Source: an uncultured Clostridia bacterium | Lineage (GTDB): Bacteria; Bacillota; Clostridia; TANB77; CAG-508 | Length of the DNA stretch: 64,000 nucleotides | NCBI GenBank assembly: GCA_934141445.1 | Contig: CAKPCF010000006.1 | Coordinates: 1-64,000 of the forward strand | Direction: 5' to 3' | Shown: piece by piece, positions 62,041-64,000 of the stretch | Layout of the letters: every line of letters starts with the position of its first letter | Position numbering within the stretch: position 1 is the first letter of the stretch | The notes under the pieces: model-generated | What the model was told of the DNA's origin: nothing | What the model saw: the letters and a program-made list of their open reading frames with translations, nothing else | The model's database searches: none | Made by a program: the position numbers and the translations under genes

Positions 62041-62826
62041 TTACAAACATACTACCATTACATTTCTCTTTGCATTTTCTTTTTCTAGTCTATATGAATA
62101 AAATTTATCATTATTACAAACAGAACACAAATTACTATCTATAATATTTTTTTCTTTTATTCCCAAATCTCTTAATAAAATTTTGTTAATTTCTACAGTA
62201 TCAATTCTGTATTTTTGCTTGCCATCTATTATATCAGCTTTTTCAATAAAAGTATCTACTTTTTCTGTAAAAGAAAATATATTTTCACATAATTCCTTAA
62301 CATCCTCATCAACTAGAAAATGACATTTTCTAATACATGGAGATATACAGCAAATAATATCCTCCGTATTAGAACCATAATTATTTTTCATTTTAATTAC
62401 TGTTTTTTCTACTATTTTTTGAAATGTTCCTTTCCAACCAGAATGTACATTTGCTATTACTCTATTTTTCGGATCAAATAATAAAAATAATATACAATCT
62501 GCATTTCTTGAAATAAGTATCTTATTTTTCTGATTTGTAATTAAACCATCAACATTTTCAAAATCTATATCTTCTTTATTTTCTCCTACGCATTTAACAT
62601 TTGCAGTATGTCTTTGAATTGGAATGCATAAATTTTCTTCTTGTAAATTAAGTTCTTCACATAGTATTTTATAACTTTGATTTGATGATTCACCATAATG
62701 AGAAAAATCCACATTTTCTCCTCTTAATGTGTATGCATTTTTCACACCATGTTTTAATAATCTTTTAAACTGTATATAATCTACATTTTCCCCTTTTACA
62801 TATTTTATTTCAGAATTTTCAAACAT
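62041..62826 (-). CDS. pgeF: YfiH/LACC1-type purine nucleoside phosphorylase (PgeF)
   Basis: 261 residues of the former polyphenol-oxidase (DUF152) family, now known as multifunctional purine-nucleoside enzymes and editors of muropeptide synthesis. The zinc triad is visible: His73 (PIQRHTANV), Cys110 (SRNADCI) and His127 (NVHSGWKGT). A C-terminal CSVCNND...FYSYR segment is typical. GGTGGG precedes the ATG. It lies 15 bases after alr, so the two are probably an operon. Confidence 0.92.
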   Translation of the reverse strand: MFENSEIKYVKGENVDYIQFKRLLKHGVKNAYTLRGENVDFSHYGESSNQSYKILCEELNLQEENLCIPIQRHTANVKCVGENKEDIDFENVDGLITNQKNKILISRNADCILFLLFDPKNRVIANVHSGWKGTFQKIVEKTVIKMKNNYGSNTEDIICCISPCIRKCHFLVDEDVKELCENIFSFTEKVDTFIEKADIIDGKQKYRIDTVEINKILLRDLGIKEKNIIDSNLCSVCNNDKFYSYRLEKENAKRNVMVVCL

Positions 62827-62841
62827 AAATATTTCCCACCT

Positions 62842-63933
62842 TTATTCTGTAAATACTCTTGGAACTCTATCTGATATGGTAGATAAAATTTCATAATTTA
62901 TAGTATTACATTTTTTGGCTACATCTTCAAGTTTTATTATATCATTATCCCAAATAAAAACATCATCACCAATTTTCGCATCAATGTCAGTAATATCTAC
63001 CATAAATGAATCCATACATATTGTACCTACAATACTTGCTTTTTTGCCATTTATTACAACTTCACCTTTATTGCTCAATTCTCTTCTAATTCCATCTGCA
63101 TATCCAATGCCTACTGTTGCTATTTTCATTTCTTTTTCTGCTACAAAAGTTCTGCCATAGCTTATGCTAGTTCCTTTTTCAACAGTTTTTATAAATGAAA
63201 TTTTTGATTTTAATTTTGTAATTGGATAAAGTTTTATTTTATTTAATGTTGAATCACATGCTTCATATCCATACATAATTATACCTGGTCTTACTAAATT
63301 ACATACTTTGCTTTCAAAATTCAAAAGCCCATTAGATGCTGATGAATGAATATATTTTATATTTGGAAAATATTTTTTTACAATTTCCACACCATTTTCA
63401 AAAATTTCTATTTGTTTTTCTGTAAATTCTTTATCAACATCAGCTACTGCAAAATGTGTATAAACACCTTGAACATCTATATTAGAATAAGTTTTAATTT
63501 CACTTAAAAATTCTTCTAATTCTTTAATCGCAATTCCAGTTCTACCCATTCCTGTTTCTAACTCTAAATGTACATTAAATTTATAATTGCATTTTGAAAT
63601 TATTCTAATAAATTCTATACTTGCTACTCCAACAGTTAAATTATATTTTTCGATATTAGCTATATCTTCCATAAACGGTTGATTTAGTACAAAAATTTCA
63701 TTTTTGTATCCAATCTTTCTTAACTCAATACCTTCACTAACCATTGCAACAGCAACAATATCAAAATTTTTAATTAAATCTAAATTCTTATTTATATAAG
63801 TACCATAAGCATTTGCCTTAATAACTGGCATTAGCTTTTTATCTTTCACATAGCTTTGAATATTATTTATATTCTTTAAAAAAGCATTTGTACTTACCTG
63901 TAAAATTGTTTGTCTTTCCATAACAAATTCCAT
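62842..63933 (-). CDS. alr: Alanine racemase
   Basis: 363 residues. PLP enzyme making D-alanine for the cell wall. PLP lysine in VIKANAYG, ELETGMGRTGI, HSSASNG, RPGIIMYG, catalytic Tyr in SYGRTF and CMDSFMVDI are all present. Two ATGs are possible (63933 and 63921); neither has a strong ribosome binding site, and a TATAAT (minus strand) ends right at the first one, so a very short leader is possible. 63934-64000 holds no other feature. Confidence 0.94.
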   Translation of the reverse strand: MEFVMERQTILQVSTNAFLKNINNIQSYVKDKKLMPVIKANAYGTYINKNLDLIKNFDIVAVAMVSEGIELRKIGYKNEIFVLNQPFMEDIANIEKYNLTVGVASIEFIRIISKCNYKFNVHLELETGMGRTGIAIKELEEFLSEIKTYSNIDVQGVYTHFAVADVDKEFTEKQIEIFENGVEIVKKYFPNIKYIHSSASNGLLNFESKVCNLVRPGIIMYGYEACDSTLNKIKLYPITKLKSKISFIKTVEKGTSISYGRTFVAEKEMKIATVGIGYADGIRRELSNKGEVVINGKKASIVGTICMDSFMVDITDIDAKIGDDVFIWDNDIIKLEDVAKKCNTINYEILSTISDRVPRVFTE

Positions 63934-64000
63934 TATATAAAATTTAGGTTTTTATTGGCTACACCTATAAACCATTATCAATATATTAAATATAAAGATA

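Noticed and set aside
1..64000. tRNA, rRNA, CRISPR arrays, insertion sequences or prophage blocks
   Set aside because: I saw no cloverleaf with CCA-type ends, no regularly spaced palindromic repeats and no transposase, integrase or phage structural gene.

Overview
The window is about 28-30% G+C by eye, codes densely, uses AGA for most arginines, and has strong AGGAGG-type ribosome binding sites with frequent TTG and GTG starts. Together with spoIIGA-sigE, sigG, a SpoIVFA/SpoIVFB-like pair, a BofC-domain protein and a YlmC/YmxH protein, this points to an endospore-forming, low-GC Clostridia-type Bacillota (possibly an uncultured gut lineage; that placement is a guess).

Layout. 1-3000: a divergent thymidylate-synthase-like gene and two foreign-looking genes around a divergent promoter. 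3022-8389 (minus): prepilin-like protein, rnhB, two pyrimidine-nucleoside phosphorylase paralogues, M18 aminopeptidase. 8546-14660: HtrA protease, YibE/F membrane protein, RsiV-like protein, ClpE-type unfoldase. 14790-19507: BofC-like protein, a small autoregulated XRE/membrane module, and an unfamiliar two-gene operon. 19509-25662: comEC, SH3/NlpC-P60 hydrolase, aspS. 25817-32426: rpoD-dnaG, CarD-like factor, dut, rpsF-ssb-rpsR. 33360-37070: prepilin-like protein, SpoIVF-like pair, ymxH, sigG. 37154-41049: DnaB-like ATPase and orphan genes. 41030-53817: division and sporulation cluster murA-ftsQ-DUF881-DUF881-sbp ... ftsA-ftsZ-spoIIGA-sigE, interrupted by an ABC transporter, a Fic protein and two lipoprotein-like genes. 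53899-63933: HD hydrolase, topB, a cohesin-like surface protein next to a dockerin-bearing papain-type protease, a HExxH protein, family-4 UDG, pgeF, alr.

The most unusual signal is translational. Four native-looking genes (murA, comEC, a ymxH-type gene and a membrane-anchored protein at 15547-16216) are each split by a +1 shift in reading frame. In every case the shift falls at a CGG triplet, and skipping the C gives GGN (Gly). In three of them conserved residues on both sides pin the shift to that exact base. In my hand scan of every CGG/CCG string, no other native-looking gene contains an in-frame CGG. The only in-frame CGG codons read as ordinary triplets are four, in two GC-richer genes that look recently acquired (1104-1793 and 39280-40017). 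MurA is expected to be essential and its rebuilt length is exactly family-like (417 aa). I therefore propose that CGG is unassigned or starved here and that CGGN is decoded as a +1 frameshift or quadruplet giving Gly. Systematic sequence error remains the alternative to exclude.

Other leads: one inverted-repeat architecture (ATGTAAA-N6-TTTACAT) in two divergent promoter regions; several self-contained promoter-gene-terminator cassettes; a cohesin/dockerin protease pair; a phosphorylase paralogue that lost its catalytic lysine; a 33-bp tandem repeat; and a structured inverted-repeat element before pgeF.
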